A stretch of DNA of 64,000 nucleotides, from NCBI RefSeq assembly GCF_022539315.1, contig NC_066342.1, positions 18,183,346-18,247,345 on the forward strand, read 5' to 3'. Made by a program: the position numbers and the translations under genes. The notes under the pieces were generated by a model. That model worked only from the letters and a program-made list of their open reading frames with translations, did not search any database and was not told the DNA's origin. This DNA comes from Serinus canaria (lineage: Eukaryota; Chordata; Aves; Passeriformes; Fringillidae). Shown here in pieces: positions 47,999 through 58,949 of this stretch (its first letter is position 1; the number at the start of each line of letters is the position of its first letter).

Positions 47999-49016
47999 AG
48001 ATTCAAAGAATATAATCATCTTAACATTCTAGGTCCATTGACACATAAACAGAATATTAATTTACTAACTTCACAGGCAAATTTCAACTACAAAGTCTCT
48101 AACCAAGTATTTATCACCTATCATCATTTTAAAACTTAAAGTCACCTGTTAAAGTCAATAACAAAATTTATAACTCTTAACAAAAGGGAAAAAGTAGATT
48201 GCTTGCACTGTTATTCATGTTAACAAAATTTTCTTACACTAGAATATTGTTCAAAGCCAATATTTTGTTCCTATTCTTATTTAGTATACAAAGAAAAAAG
48301 GGGAAAAAAGGTTGGGGTGAATACATATTCCCTTTTGAGTCAAGTAATATCATGTTCTCATGTTTTACAATGAATCATGTAAGAGTACAATGATCCTATG
48401 ATAATTCAGCTGCCTAAAAAACCAAGGTAAATGCATTACAATGAACACTGAAAACCACAGACACCAGCCCGATGTCCCTCCAACAGACATTACAGAGCCA
48501 TGTAACCAAAACAACTGATAACTGCCTCATAGAAATCTGTGACTTTTGAAATAACCATTAATGTAAGGACTCTAATAATTTATGAATTGCCTTATCTGTT
48601 AGGCTTGTTTTTTGTTACAGTACTAAAGTTGAGTGTTGCAAGGTTTTCTAATTTCAGTTCAGAGTTAAGATAACTTACAGCTTTGTTTACAAACTAGTTT
48701 TCATGTTTACAGACTGTTTTCTGTTTACAAATTGCTTTGCTAGGTTTCTATTTACAAATAGTTTTCTCTAGTAGTTAGACTTTCTTCAACAGTTTTAGGA
48801 GTTAAGTAGCTTGTTGCTGGTAAAATAAGCTATGATTTGTAACCTAAACACTAAGAAATTCTTACCTACAGACTCTAAACCAATATACTGCACCTTCAGT
48901 AATATATAAGTCATGCAAATGAAAACCACGCTGTTTCTGTCACCCTGTTTGCTAGGGACTCCTACAGATAGATGACAGAGAACAGATCACAAATTTTAGT
49001 AAAGAGAAAACTGAGA
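47999..49016 (+). other. Provirus F 3' untranslated region and polypurine tract
   Basis: AT-rich sequence without open frames of interest. TAAAGAGAAAACTGAGA at 49000-49016 abuts the 3' LTR and is the likely plus-strand primer site. Confidence 0.55.
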
Positions 49017-49316
49017 TGTTGCATTAGTATTAATCAAGTTATAATAAGCAGCCTAGCTCAGCTCCATGAACCGGCCTCTGGGCTGACTGACAGAAGCTCA
49101 TAGCCAATGGGAGCTCTCCTAGGATGCAGGCATCTTATTGATTCAGGATCTGGGGGCACATGGATAGACTAATGACCTGTCTCAATCCAGGAGTTTTGAA
49201 TGGGCTATAAAAGAAAGCCTTGGACAATAAATTGTGCTGTTTGCTGATGACCAACGTGAGTTTGTCGTGTGCCATGTCTCAGACATAAGAACATCACAAG
49301 AATTATTATTGTAAAA
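49017..49316 (+). repeat. Provirus F 3' LTR
   Basis: It starts TGTTGCATTAG and ends TTATTGTAAAA, having AA where CA is expected. A GCTATAAAAG TATA box is near 49,203 (mutated in the 5' copy) and GACAATAAAT follows. CTGGAC at 49317-49322 is the right target duplication. Confidence 0.9.
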
Positions 49317-49322
49317 CTGGAC

Positions 49323-50690
49323 ATCTTTTGCGTGTTCACCTGTATGTGCAGAGGCAAAAATACATGTCAAAAAGGTATCAATCATAACATGAACGTGTTT
49401 CAACTTACCAAACTCAGGAATATGTGTAACATCAGTCTGCCAGATTTCTAGAGCTTGGAGTCCCCGGAGATTAACTCTGAGGGCAGGCAAGGGTGCCACC
49501 TGTTGACAGTTGGCACAGGCTTGCACAATTTGCTGTGCTTGTTCGTGTGTAAGCTGAAATTGTTTTCGAAGAGCTGCTGCACTCTGGTGAAAAAAACCCA
49601 TGTGACAGACATGCCTGAGAAAAAACATCTGGCACAACAACGGCCCCAGCTAACTTTCTGCACGGGCATTACCTTCAGAGATGGGGCCAGGAAGACCAGC
49701 ATGGCAACATATGTGCAGGATATAATACCTCTTAGTACATAACTGCACTGCAAAACACAAACACAGTAATAAAGAAAAGAGCAATGGGTTAGTTACTTCC
49801 TTGATAGAAACTTCTATTCTTTTCACTCTACCTGCAACATAAGCAGAGTCAGTAACAATATTAAGTTTATCTTGAAATTTTTCAAAGCCCCAACCACAGC
49901 TGCTAATTCTACCAGTTGAGAAGAACCATTAACTACTTTTATATCTTGTAGCCACTGCCCGTTACTTTGCCACACTATCACAGACTGCCCGGTCTTTCCA
50001 GAGCCATCTGTAAATACTGTGTAGGCATTGGCAATAGGAATTGGGGAACAGTAAGATTTTTCAATAAAATTAAGATAAAACGTGACAGGGATACCATCAA
50101 AATTTTTATGAGCCTGTCAAGCACTTAACACCTGTGTGATCTGTTCTAAGGCTCTTGTTGCTCTGGGTGTCAGGGTGTGAGGGGAAGTGAGTTCAGAGTT
50201 CCCTTTCAATAACTGGAAAAGGGGGTAGAACTGTTCAGTTGTAATACCCAATTAATTGTTCTCAAGAGCTTTTGCAAATCATTGTGCATGTACACTTGAG
50301 ATAATGGAAGGCACAGAAAATGTAAATCAGGGGGCATTGTGTTCACTAAGTGGTACAGTAAAAAAACCCAATATTTTAAATCAATAGCTATGAGGGTCCA
50401 AAATTGCGGCAACATTGCAGGAGATAGTAGCCCTGGCGTAGGGCTCCCATAGGCAAAATAGTATTACTGATTTTTTTAAGATCGTGCAGCAATTGCCATG
50501 TTCCCCTCGTTTTCTGAATAACAAAAACAGGAGAGTTCCACGGGCTAGTTGTGGGAATGATATGGCCAGCATGGAGCTGCTCTTGTACAAGCTAGTGTAA
50601 ATGTTGCATCTGTTCCCGAGATAAGGGCCACTGGTCCACACACACAGGATGATCTGTCGTCCAGGTGAGGGCTGGGACATGCTGCTCAGC
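49323..50690 (-). pseudogene. pol: Provirus E pol: reverse transcriptase (deleted), RNase H, integrase N-terminal half
   Basis: Reverse transcriptase starts near 50,680 with a D-Q-W-P-L-S-R-E stretch and continues through S-P-W-N-S-P-V-F. It is then interrupted by deletion: sequence jumps from the fingers to the connection, so the YxDD catalytic region is absent. RNase H is readable at 50,010-49,830 (F-T-D-G-S-G-K, V-E-L-A-A, V-T-D-S-A-Y). Integrase at 49323-49640 has the zinc domain (F-H-Q-S-A-A-A-L, then C-A-N-C) and the first catalytic aspartate in W-Q-T-D-V-T-H. It breaks at codons V-Q against the 3' LTR of provirus F. Confidence 0.85.
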
Positions 50691-51767
50691 GGTGGCCCCT
50701 ATGATAAATTTGTTCCCAGCACAAGACCCCCTTGGCTAAGGCATTCTTGTCCCCCCAAAGTAACAGGGAGTGATAGTACGTAAGGTTTCATGGTAGCACT
50801 GCGACTTTCAGAGCCCTCTATTGTGACAAAATTGACACTGCTTTGGAACAGAGAGGCCTCCAACCCCAGCTAGACCTTTAGCAGCTTGAGTCAGGGGCCA
50901 ATGAGTGGGCCATGCTGAGAAAGCTATAACAGTACAATCAGCACCACTATCAAGTATACCAGCAATTTGTAGCTTCTCGTTTTCATGCCAAAGAGCACAT
51001 TTGAGAGCGGGTCTATGACTGGAAAGTGATTGTGCCCAGAAGATTTGTGGCTGCCCAGTGAAATCAAAGCCACTATTACCTCTAACTTGTGGAAAACTAC
51101 CAGGGGGGTTAACATGGAAATAAACAAGTTGAGCAATTTGTGCCCCTTCAGAAATTCAATGTGTCAGAGGTCATTGGTTGGAGACAGAAATGACACGAAC
51201 TTACAGAGGGTCCTCAACAAACAGCGCCGAGTTTATTATGGCTGCCTCTTTTATAGGGGGTTTGAATTTCCTGTGTTTAGATAGCCGATTGGTTGAGATT
51301 TCTTACTGCCCAGATCTCTGACCAGTGGTGTGTCTGCATCTAGGCTTAAACAGGGTTGGCCAAGGTCTCTGAGTTTGAATCCAACCTATCCCTGCCTTAT
51401 CTGGGGACCTGTTTTTGTTTCTAGGCCGGTCGAGTTTAGGGGGGCAGCTTCAGACTAGCTGCACTGTGACAATTTGAGATGGGGGTACAGGGGTCCAAAC
51501 CATTATCTGAACCTCCCCAGTAAAATCCCTGTCTATAAATCTAGACAGAACAAAAAAACCCTGCTTTGTGGTTGACGCTTGACCAATCACAAGTGCACTG
51601 CACCCCCAGCCCAGCGGTCCCCAGGCATCTGAAGGCAAACAGTGCACATCACTGTCCTGAAGAGTTACTGTGATGGCAGAGGCCAGGTCCATGCCAGTGT
51701 CACCTGATGTCTGTGCTCGCAAGGCTTTTGAGGGGATGAGTGCAGCTGGGCTTGATTTGCTATCCAT
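50691..51767 (-). pseudogene. pro: Provirus E dUTPase and protease, cut by solo LTR R
   Basis: The minus-strand frame 51450-51767 shows a dUTPase-like domain: G-D-T-G-M-D-L-A near its start and F-I-D-R-D-F-T-G-E-V-Q near its end. dUTPase removes dUTP and is encoded upstream of protease in betaretroviruses. Solo LTR R follows. Protease lies at about 50,750-51,130 with L-D-S-G-A-D in a shifted frame, so D-S-G is kept but the frame is not. Confidence 0.75.
51160..51471 (-). repeat. Solo LTR, family R (312 bp, imperfect TSD)
   Basis: In plus view it starts TGTGTCAGAGG and ends GCACTGTGACA. A minus-strand CCTATAAAAGAGG and AATAAAC are near 51,250 and 51,230. The flanks are ATTCAA and ATTTGA, a 6-bp duplication with two transitions. 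Confidence 0.65.
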
Positions 51768-52265
51768 GCGCAGCTCCCCCCTGCACTCTGCTGGAAGTTT
51801 CCCGGAGCACCCATTGATGTAGCTGGGAGCAGCCCCCCTTCTTTATTAAATGTAGACCAGCATTGTTTTACATGGTGCTGTCCCTTCTGGCAATGTGTGC
51901 ATACACCTGAGTCCCCAGAACCTCTTTTGTTCCGGGGGCATTTGCATCCCATGTGACCTGGCTTCCCGCACAAAAAACAAACACTCGATCTGGAATGAAC
52001 ACTCATTGTAGCAAGATCCTCCAAAAGTGAAGTCATGTTATGACCAGCAGTGCCAATTCCCTGACAAGCCTTAAGCATTTCTACAACAGTTGGGCTTGCA
52101 GGGGCTGTAAAACCTTTTGACAGGATTTGTGTTTTCCACTGCTAACTGCTTCAGTAATATTTCTTGCATGGTGATGTTGCCTATTTGCTTATCTAGGGCG
52201 GCTTTTAACTTATCTAGAAACTTAATAAAAAGTTAATCAGCTCCCTGTCTTATGTTAACAAATGA
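51665..52265 (-). pseudogene. gag: Provirus E gag: capsid end and nucleocapsid
   Basis: Nucleocapsid has two zinc knuckles, C-F-L-C-G-K-P-G-H-M-G-C-K-C and C-T-H-C-Q-K-G-Q-H-H-V-K-Q-C, both C-x2-C-x4-H-x4-C. Upstream (52,080-52,265) the end of capsid with a major-homology-like R-Q-G-A-D and F-L-D-K-L-K-A-A-L is readable. The remainder of capsid continues beyond solo LTR Q2. Confidence 0.85.
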
Positions 52266-52270
52266 GGTTG

Positions 52271-53623
52271 TGTCGTGGTTTGAGAGGAAATGAATTTTTT
52301 TGGGATGGTGTGGTCAGACCAGTGAGTGTTCAGATTTTAATATTGGCACCTGGTTTGTCCACTGAGGGCATGGATACGCCTCTGAGAACACAGGGGGTTA
52401 AAAGCTGTGAACTCCCAGGGGAAATTCACTTTGGGTTCCAGTCCTGGAAGAGAACAGATCTCCCCCCTGCCCAGCTCCAAGCTGGGCGGGGGGGAGGGAG
52501 GGGAGGCCATGCAGCCGGAGGTAAGCCAGGCCTGGGACAGAAGCGAGATTCGAAGGGTGGAGGAGCACTGCGAGGCTTCGGGCAGCCATTCCCCATCCTC
52601 CACCATTTCCCCCCCGCCAGAGGGAGAGAGAGAACCTGTGCCTGTGATAGCGCGGGCCGGCGTGAAGGAGAAGGCGGGGGTGCCCAGCAGGGCAGCCAGC
52701 CATGGAAGTTCTGGACAGGCAGAGCCTGGGACTTTTAACCCTTCTTGTGGATGATGGAAACCTGCCAAATGTTGATCTTCCTTGAGTTAGTTAAAGGTGT
52801 TGAGAGAGGCTCAGAAGAATCCTAGGTGGGAAGACATGATAGAGTGGCCTTTGGCTGGACTTTTCTTGTATAGCCATGGCAGAACCACTTGTGTTCCTGT
52901 GACACAGAGACTGCATTCTAGGGGAATGCAATGGCTCAGAGCCAGGAGAGTGCGGTGATGTGAGAGTGTGTGAACAGAGACGATGGGTGAGGAGGGTGGT
53001 GGTGGTGCCGCCCTCCGTCTTCAGAGAAGAAGAAGAGGAAGATGAGCTCTGTTCAAGAGACCCCTCAGCCCCAGGGGGTGAAATTTGGGGGGGACAGGTG
53101 TCCCAAAAGGAGAGGGACTGTGCTCTTTTTTGGAACTGGACAAAGCATCCTTAAAGGGAAAAACCCTAGAAGCAGCTCTGGTCCATGTGCAGTGGTGAGA
53201 GCACTGGACATGAAAGGAAGAGGTCACGATGGCAAAATGTTCTCCGGGCGGTGCCAGACGTGACACGGAAACACAAGAAGTTTCGACTGTTTCCTGGGGA
53301 AGTCTGTGGTGCAAGAGGGACTCCTCTCTTCTCAAGGAATTGAGAATTGATTATCTAAAGGGTGGTGATGGACTGAGAGTGGGTGATCTAAGGGGTGGTA
53401 ACTGAATTGGAAATTTGGTGGGGGGAGGAGGAGGAAATTTGGAAGGTTTTCATCCTGCGTTCTGTGTGTTTCTCTTGTAGTTTTAGGTTAATAAAGTTCT
53501 TTTTTCTTTCAATCTTAAGTTGGAGCCTGCTCTGCTCTGTCTCTGATCACATCTCACAGTAGATACCAGGGAAGAGGTATTCTCATGGGGGCACTGGCAT
53601 TAGGCCAGGCTCAAACCATGACA
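52271..53623 (+). repeat. Solo LTR, family Q, copy 2 (1353 bp, TSD GGTTG)
   Basis: It starts TGTCGTGGTTTGAG and ends CTCAAACCATGACA. GGTTG flanks it at 52266-52270 and 53624-53628. It closely matches 35427-36772. It divides capsid of provirus E. Confidence 0.95.
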
Positions 53624-53646
53624 GGTTGTAACACGACCACCATCCG

Positions 53647-54138
53647 TCACTTTATGAAAAGCCAACAGAGCAAGCTCCTTTGACTAAGAGCTTCTGCAGG
53701 CAGCCAAGCCTGCATTGCGGTCAGCACATATTGACCCTCCCCCATAAGAGCTTCATCACCAATTGGTCGCAAAACGTGCCCCAGGGGTTGCCATAAATAG
53801 TCCATAGTTTGAACAGTGCAGAGCTCTCTCCACTCCGACATCCAGACAGTGAATTTTATACTTGTCAGCATAAGCTGTGCTATTTGCTTAAAGTCTTGTG
53901 GTGCCAAGTCATACGAGTTCACCACAGTTTCCAAAAGGCTAGTAGTGAATGGGGCACTGATGCCATTGTCTATGGCAAAGTGATGCAGCTCTTTTACGAC
54001 AGCATAAGGCAAGCTTTCCCATATAGGTATTTGGTGGGGTTGGTAGATAACTGGGAAAGAATGCAATAAATCTTCATCTCCTTCCATGGCAGCCTGTTTT
54101 CTCACCACTGCCCACTGATCAGGGGGTGTAAGAGCCAT
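53647..54138 (-). pseudogene. gag: Provirus E gag: capsid N-terminal part
   Basis: An open frame of 163 residues contains W-E-S-L-P-Y-A-V-V-K-E-L, a capsid helix pattern, then W-M-S-E-W-R-E-L-C and A-W-L-P-A-E-A. It is cut by LTR Q2 downstream and by LTR P upstream. Confidence 0.75.
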
Positions 54139-54645
54139 AATGAGGGATGCGGGACTCCAGGCGTCTCTTCAAAATGCAGTTTATTACATCCAAGATGTTA
54201 CAGCAGTCCAGGGTCGTGGGCAACAGAGCCTGTGCCTACAGCTGTCAGCTCCAGCTGCAGGCAGGCCTGGAGACCCTTTAATTTTGGTTACAATGCATTA
54301 TATACTTTGCTGAGCATCTTAATACAGAAGAACCAATCTATACCTTAATTTTTACCTGTAGCCTATCATAACTACTGTAATTACCATATTCATGTTACTA
54401 TTCGCCAATCACTAAAAGTTAGTACATTATAGTTTAATCTAGAAGTTGTTTTTCAGTTTTCTTGCAGTGGAAAATTCTGAGACCTTTTTTCTACTTGCAA
54501 CATCGGCAGGCTTGTTTGCCTGTGCTATCTTCCTGCTTGGTAAAATCATCTTCTTGTTTGAGGTGGGTTTATCCTTTGCTCTAAGTCATAAAAACCCCTT
54601 CTAACTAACATACCCTTTGCCTTCTTAGTTATCCAGTAAGACTGG
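54139..54645 (-). repeat. Solo LTR, family P (about 507 bp, right edge approximate)
   Basis: In plus view it starts TGAGGGATGCGGGACTCC. The minus strand has an AATAAAC near 54,182 and a TATATAATG box near 54,300. It separates the gag matrix frame from capsid of provirus E. I could not match a target duplication, so the right boundary is estimated from where the gag frame resumes. Confidence 0.55.
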
Positions 54646-54646
54646 C

Positions 54647-55344
54647 TCAGCAATTCTTTTCTTCTATATCAAAATTTGCTTTCAATTCTATTCCTTCTTC
54701 AGATTCTACATTCAAAAATCTTTCTGCCAAGCATACATATCTGTGAGACTTTCTTGTCAAACTTTCATCCTTCCCAACGGGGGGGAAGATATTGAGTTCC
54801 CTTCCTGATGCAAATAGATCAAGGGACCAGGGGCCACCCTCCGGTTCTCCTCCCACAGCCCTGAGAGACTTACAGTCAAAGTCTTGTGTTTTGTGCAACA
54901 GCAGCGTTGAAGGAGCAGGTGACGAAGGAGCAGGCACCTGAAGAGCCTTCACTGCTGTCACGGTGCCATGAGCGTCTTTCTTTTTCCAGTTATCTGGTGC
55001 TGCATACGCCACAGGTAAGGCATACACAGTCTGCCGCAAATACACAAGCTCCACCAGCACTCTGCCGCCTCGCCTAACGAGGTCCCACAAAGTGTCCCCG
55101 AAAACGTTCCATGTCTGAGGGTCAAAAACATTGGTACTATTCAAAGTTGGATCCCAGTCTTTCCAGTCTGAAGATTCAACTTTCCTGCCATGTTTCTGCG
55201 AAATCTGTTAGAGCATCTCTGCGACGTTCTTTTGCTCCTGGGAAAAACCACTCCCCATAGTTCTTGGCTGCTACCCATTTGTTGCATCATGTTGCAACTG
55301 AGTTCATCGTGTCCAGGGAGGGTACAGCTGCCAGTGCCAGGCAT
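54647..55344 (-). pseudogene. gag: Provirus E gag: matrix region
   Basis: Two overlapping minus-strand frames (55141-55344 and 54647-55144) carry a matrix-like segment F-D-P-Q-T-W-N-V-F-G-D-T-L-W-D-L-V, then a proline-rich stretch. A frameshift lies near 55,144. The initiating methionine cannot be fixed. Confidence 0.6.
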
Positions 55345-55451
55345 GGGAACAAACGAGATGGGTCTTCATTTCATAAAGCTCGAGAATCCATTTATTACCC
55401 CTGGGGAGGAGGAGCAGGACAAAGACGAAAGATCAGGCAAAGGCAGGGTTG

Positions 55452-56082
55452 TGTCGGAACTCAGGACATACCTCTGGGAGTCTGGAGTTTCCTGGGACCC
55501 TTGCCAGGGGGCTCAGAGACCCTGGCACACAGCCCAGAACACCATCGGGTTCGAGTGCGGGCCATGGAACAGCTTGGCACCTTTGCATGAGGAGATAGAG
55601 GCCATGGCAGTTTAGATGGTATAGGGATAAAGTATTCACAGAGTGTAAATGTAGGTTTTAGGATTTTTGGTATAGGGGTTTCTGGTGACAAGATGGAGGG
55701 ATTTGGGCGTGTCTAGCCTTTCTTCTTCTTCTCTACCTCCATCTTATCTGGTGATGTTGGCACTTTTAGATTGGTCTAGAGTAGAAACTCACTGTCTAGC
55801 GTAGATGATAGGTATTGGAAAATAACTGTAAATATTGTACACGTAGTTTGTAGTATATAAAGATAACACCGCCCTGGGGGAGGGCGGAGTGCCTCTGACT
55901 GTCCTGCTGAACGGATCTCAGCTGGACAGGGAGAAAGAATTTTATAGATAAGATGTAATAAATAACCTTGAGACCGAAAAATGAAGAGCCTTGACTCCTT
56001 CTTCAAGCACCGGGCTGGGAAAAGAAACTTTTGAACTTTTTCGGGGTCACTCTGACCAGCTAGAGAGAGAGAGACCCCGACA
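55452..56082 (+). repeat. Solo LTR, family M, copy 2 (631 bp, TSD GGGTTG)
   Basis: It starts TGTCGGAACTCAGG and ends CCCCGACA. A perfect 6-bp duplication GGGTTG flanks it at 55446-55451 and 56083-56088. TATATAAAG and GTAATAAATAA are near 55,855 and 55,957. It lies in the leader of provirus E. Confidence 0.95.
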
Positions 56083-56372
56083 GGGTTGTAGGGTTTTTAT
56101 AGGGTATCGCAGGGGTAAAGTTAGGGTTTGGGTCAAGGGAGGAGTTATTAGCAACACAAGAAGGGTAAGATCAAATTCCTGCCTCTTAGGAACAGGGCAT
56201 TCCACACCCTCTGTCCTGCAGAAAGGTCAACTGGCCCCAGGAGCTTTGTTCCAGCTCCTGGGCTTCATTTCAGCTCCTGGGCTTCCTTTCAGCCCCTCTG
56301 TAAAGTTCAGCCAAGTCATCCTCACTGGTGCAACTGCTAGTTGCCTTTCAATCCCTGATGCAGGGCCCCATT

Positions 56373-56732
56373 TGTGAGAGACTGAGACACAGAGTCAGAC
56401 CAGCAGAGAATCTGAATTGTTTATTCAAAGAAACAAGCTGGTTTTATACACTTTTTCAAGGCACAGTATTTCCTTACATGGTAATTCTCACTATGTGAGC
56501 TATCTCATTTTACCACGTCAGCAACACACATTCTAAATGTCCTTCTGCTGGGTGATCACGTGCTGTTCACCTGTCAGTTTGCTTCCAGCAGGCTTCTCTC
56601 CTGTAGGGCTCTAACGCATGACACCTCCTTCCCCCCCAATGTCAGATGGAGACAATCCTCTCTGTGTTGCCATGTGCTTCTGCAGACTCATCCCACAGCC
56701 CGCAGCTCAACTCCATCCTATCTTTTCCCACA
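56373..56732 (-). repeat. Provirus E 5' LTR (family N)
   Basis: In plus view it runs TGTGAGAGACTGAG to TTTTCCCACA. The minus strand has AATAAAC at about 56,420 and GTATAAAAC near 56,440. GGCAGG follows at 56733-56738, matching the duplication at 28352-28357. The adjoining minus-strand sequence TGGGGCCCTGC would be the primer site, but I cannot name its tRNA. Confidence 0.9.
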
Positions 56733-56738
56733 GGCAGG

Positions 56739-57481
56739 TGCGATGATTCCCCCGTGGCTGCAGGTGGCGCTGTGGCGTGAGCGTAGATGCCTCTTCACGT
56801 GGGTAATGGCAGGCACGCAGGTGGGAGAGATAGAAAAGGGGCTTCCTTTACAAACTCACAGTAGGCAGCCAGTCCCAGTGCCCCTCCAGATGGCGAAATG
56901 GGCTGTGGCAGAAACCTCAGAGTGGTGGCTGGAATGGCAGAGCCAGGCACACCCGAGATAGCAAATGAAATGTAGCAGAAGCTCTACAGCTGTAGCAGGA
57001 GCTGCAGGGTGTCCTGGCAGGCACAGAGTGCTGGGTTACAGTGTAGCAAAAAACCTGGAGCAGAGGCAGAAAAACAGCAGGGCTGGGCAGCAGCAGCCGG
57101 GTTCCTAAACACAGTCGGGAGAGGCTCCCTCAGAGTGGGGAGGGGCTCGGGGTCCCAGGTTTTCCCCTGAGGCACCTGAGTAGATGGTGAGGGTCCTTTC
57201 CAGTGAGGCAGGGTGTTAAATAAGGTCCCAGTCCAACAACCGCTCTTACAAGCAGAACCTCACTCACGATAGGAGAAAATAGTAGGATATGGACCTCCGC
57301 ACTGGTGGCAAATTCTTCCCACAGCGACCGCAGCCTCTCTCACCTCTGATCCCAAGACCGAGAGAGTGCTTGGAGCTGAGCCCAGTCCCTCACCCCCCAG
57401 CCAAAATCTCTGGGTACCTCTGCCCTTCCCAAGAGAAGAGACCCCAGCTAAGGGGCTGCAAGCAGGTGCACCTCTTCCCCC
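56739..57481 (-). repeat. Probable right piece of old LTR X and flank
   Basis: The sequence follows E's right target duplication and should continue the LTR begun at 28041. No terminus, frame or other repeat edge is recognisable before provirus G begins. Confidence 0.3.
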
Positions 57482-57911
57482 TGTTATAGATGACTAATGA
57501 GATGGTTGGCTCTCACAATTAAGGGGTGAACAGTATGTGTATATTAAGAGAAGTTTTGTGGATGTATGGTTATGTTATTGTATGTCCTCCCCCTTGCATT
57601 GTTATTACGGGATGGCCTTGGTAGTTGGGGCATTTGGGGAGGGTCGGCTTGTTACTATGGTAACACCTGACCTCCAACCAAGATGTAAGAAAGTGATCTC
57701 CACCACTAGACAGCAAAGAAGGAGTCGACTGACAAGACTTTAGGAGGGGCTGGAGGTATAAAAAGCAGAGCATCCATTTTGTAGACGAGCACATGGTGGT
57801 TGATTCCATGCTCCCAGCGCTGTAATTTTTCCTTATTTAGTCCTTTTGTTGTATTTTTGTTAAAGTTTAATAAACCTTTGACATTTTAAAAGTGAGCAGT
57901 CGTTTCTCACA
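57482..57911 (+). repeat. Provirus G 5' LTR (family L)
   Basis: It starts TGTTATAGATGAC and ends GTTTCTCACA. GTATAAAAAG near 57,758 and TTTAATAAACC near 57,868 mark promoter and polyadenylation. It is related to LTR L1 and the LTR of provirus H. Confidence 0.9.
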
Positions 57912-57914
57912 AAA

Positions 57915-57932
57915 TGGGGGTTTGTTCTGGGA
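57915..57932 (+). promoter_or_regulatory. Provirus G primer-binding site, tRNA-Pro-like
   Basis: TGGGGGTTTGTTCTGGGA differs from the tRNA-Pro complement TGGGGGCTCGTCCGGGA-type site only by C-to-T changes, some at CpG positions. tRNA-Pro is the usual gammaretroviral primer. Confidence 0.7.
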
Positions 57933-58949
57933 GAAAAACCTTGTCTCTGTGGCCCTAGGAGATTTCGAAAGAGAAGCGTACCCTGCCACAAGTTCGGCAG
58001 CTCAGTCAGGTCTCCTGGGATGACTGGTGATTGCAGGTCGACACCCTGGGGACAGCAGAGGACTAAATAATGAAAAACAAGAGGGGGAAGAAAAAGCAGG
58101 CAAAAATTGTGAGTATTTGCATGCGTGTGAGAGTCCGAGAGTGTGCTTGGAGTGTGTGTGAGATTTGAGAGATTTACAAGATTTGGGGGACTCGAGAACA
58201 CCTGGTGACGCCAGGTTGAGAGTCACCAGATTTGGGGGGCTTTGACCGCCCTTGTGTGAGCGGCAGGGTCTCAGAGACCAGGCATGAACGCACTTGGGTG
58301 ACGGCAGGTGGGGACCCAACACAGCAGCTCTCAGCACCTGCTGGTCTGGCAGGAGTGGTGGCAGCAGCGGCAGCGCAAAGAGTGGTTTACCTGCAGCACC
58401 GCTGAGGACCAAGGCACCAAAGCCCAGTGTTGTAATCTCCGGCGCCACCAACTTGGCTAGGAGTGGGGATGGTGGCTTGAAAGTGTGGGCACAGTTGCAC
58501 ACGACACGGCTGGCAATTGGTGCCTCTTAGCGAAGCCCTGGCACCAGGCTGCCTGTGGTGATTTGGGGTTCCAGGGGCGGGGATGGCCAGCAGGGCTGAC
58601 CCAGGAGTGCCGGACTGTGGAGACTTCTCTGCAGTATCCACTGGCATAAAAAGCCGCAGGGTCGCAGGACCCCACATGGTGGGAGGGGAGCCTTTTGACA
58701 GTTGCCCTAGCACGCCAAAAGGCACAGGGGTGTGAGACCCTGGTGGCAAAAGAGTAGAAGGGCTGACCCAGTCGCACGGGAGTTCCTGGACTGCAGGCGG
58801 GGTTTTTATTTGCTCCAGCCTTCCAGGGAGAAAGTAAGGGGTTTTTTCCTTCTTTTTCTTTTCCTTTCTCTCTCTTTTTCTACTTTCTTTTTCTTTCTAA
58901 CTGATCAGGGAGCCAGGCTGTCAGGAAGGCCTGTGATTGGTCAGTCAGA

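Larger units (their letters stand above)
29809..49316 (+). mobile_element. Provirus F inserted in provirus E integrase
   Basis: Two similar LTRs of about 300 bp (29809-30111 and 49017-49316) bound F. The flanks are CTGGAA (29803-29808) and CTGGAC (49317-49322), a 6-bp duplication with one mismatch. The integrase halves of E on either side abut at this duplication. Inside are a tRNA-Trp-like primer site, a leader with a tandem repeat, gag pieces, an unidentified 3' open frame and a purine tract. Pol is absent. F is opened by solo LTR T, provirus D, solo LTR L1 and solo LTR S. I count roughly 11 percent difference between its LTRs. Confidence 0.9.
28358..56732 (-). mobile_element. Provirus E: betaretrovirus-like, split by nested insertions
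   Basis: The outer pair of family-N LTRs (28358-28712 and 56373-56732) is flanked by a perfect 6-bp duplication GGCAGG at 28352-28357 and 56733-56738. Between them, read right to left, are gag (matrix, capsid, two zinc knuckles), dUTPase and protease, reverse transcriptase (internally deleted), RNase H, integrase, a short env remnant and a polypurine tract. Provirus F (29809-49316) sits inside integrase, and solo LTRs R, Q2, P and M2 lie in pro and gag. The two LTRs differ at roughly a tenth of positions, so E is much older than B. A dUTPase upstream of protease is typical of betaretroviruses. Confidence 0.9.

Noticed and set aside
54139..54700. Exact right edge and duplication for LTR P
   Set aside because: No 4-6 base match to the left flank (AGCCATAA) was found at a CA terminus; only an approximate end is given.
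57915..57932. tRNA genes near LTR edges
   Set aside because: Only 18-base primer-site matches are present, never a full cloverleaf.
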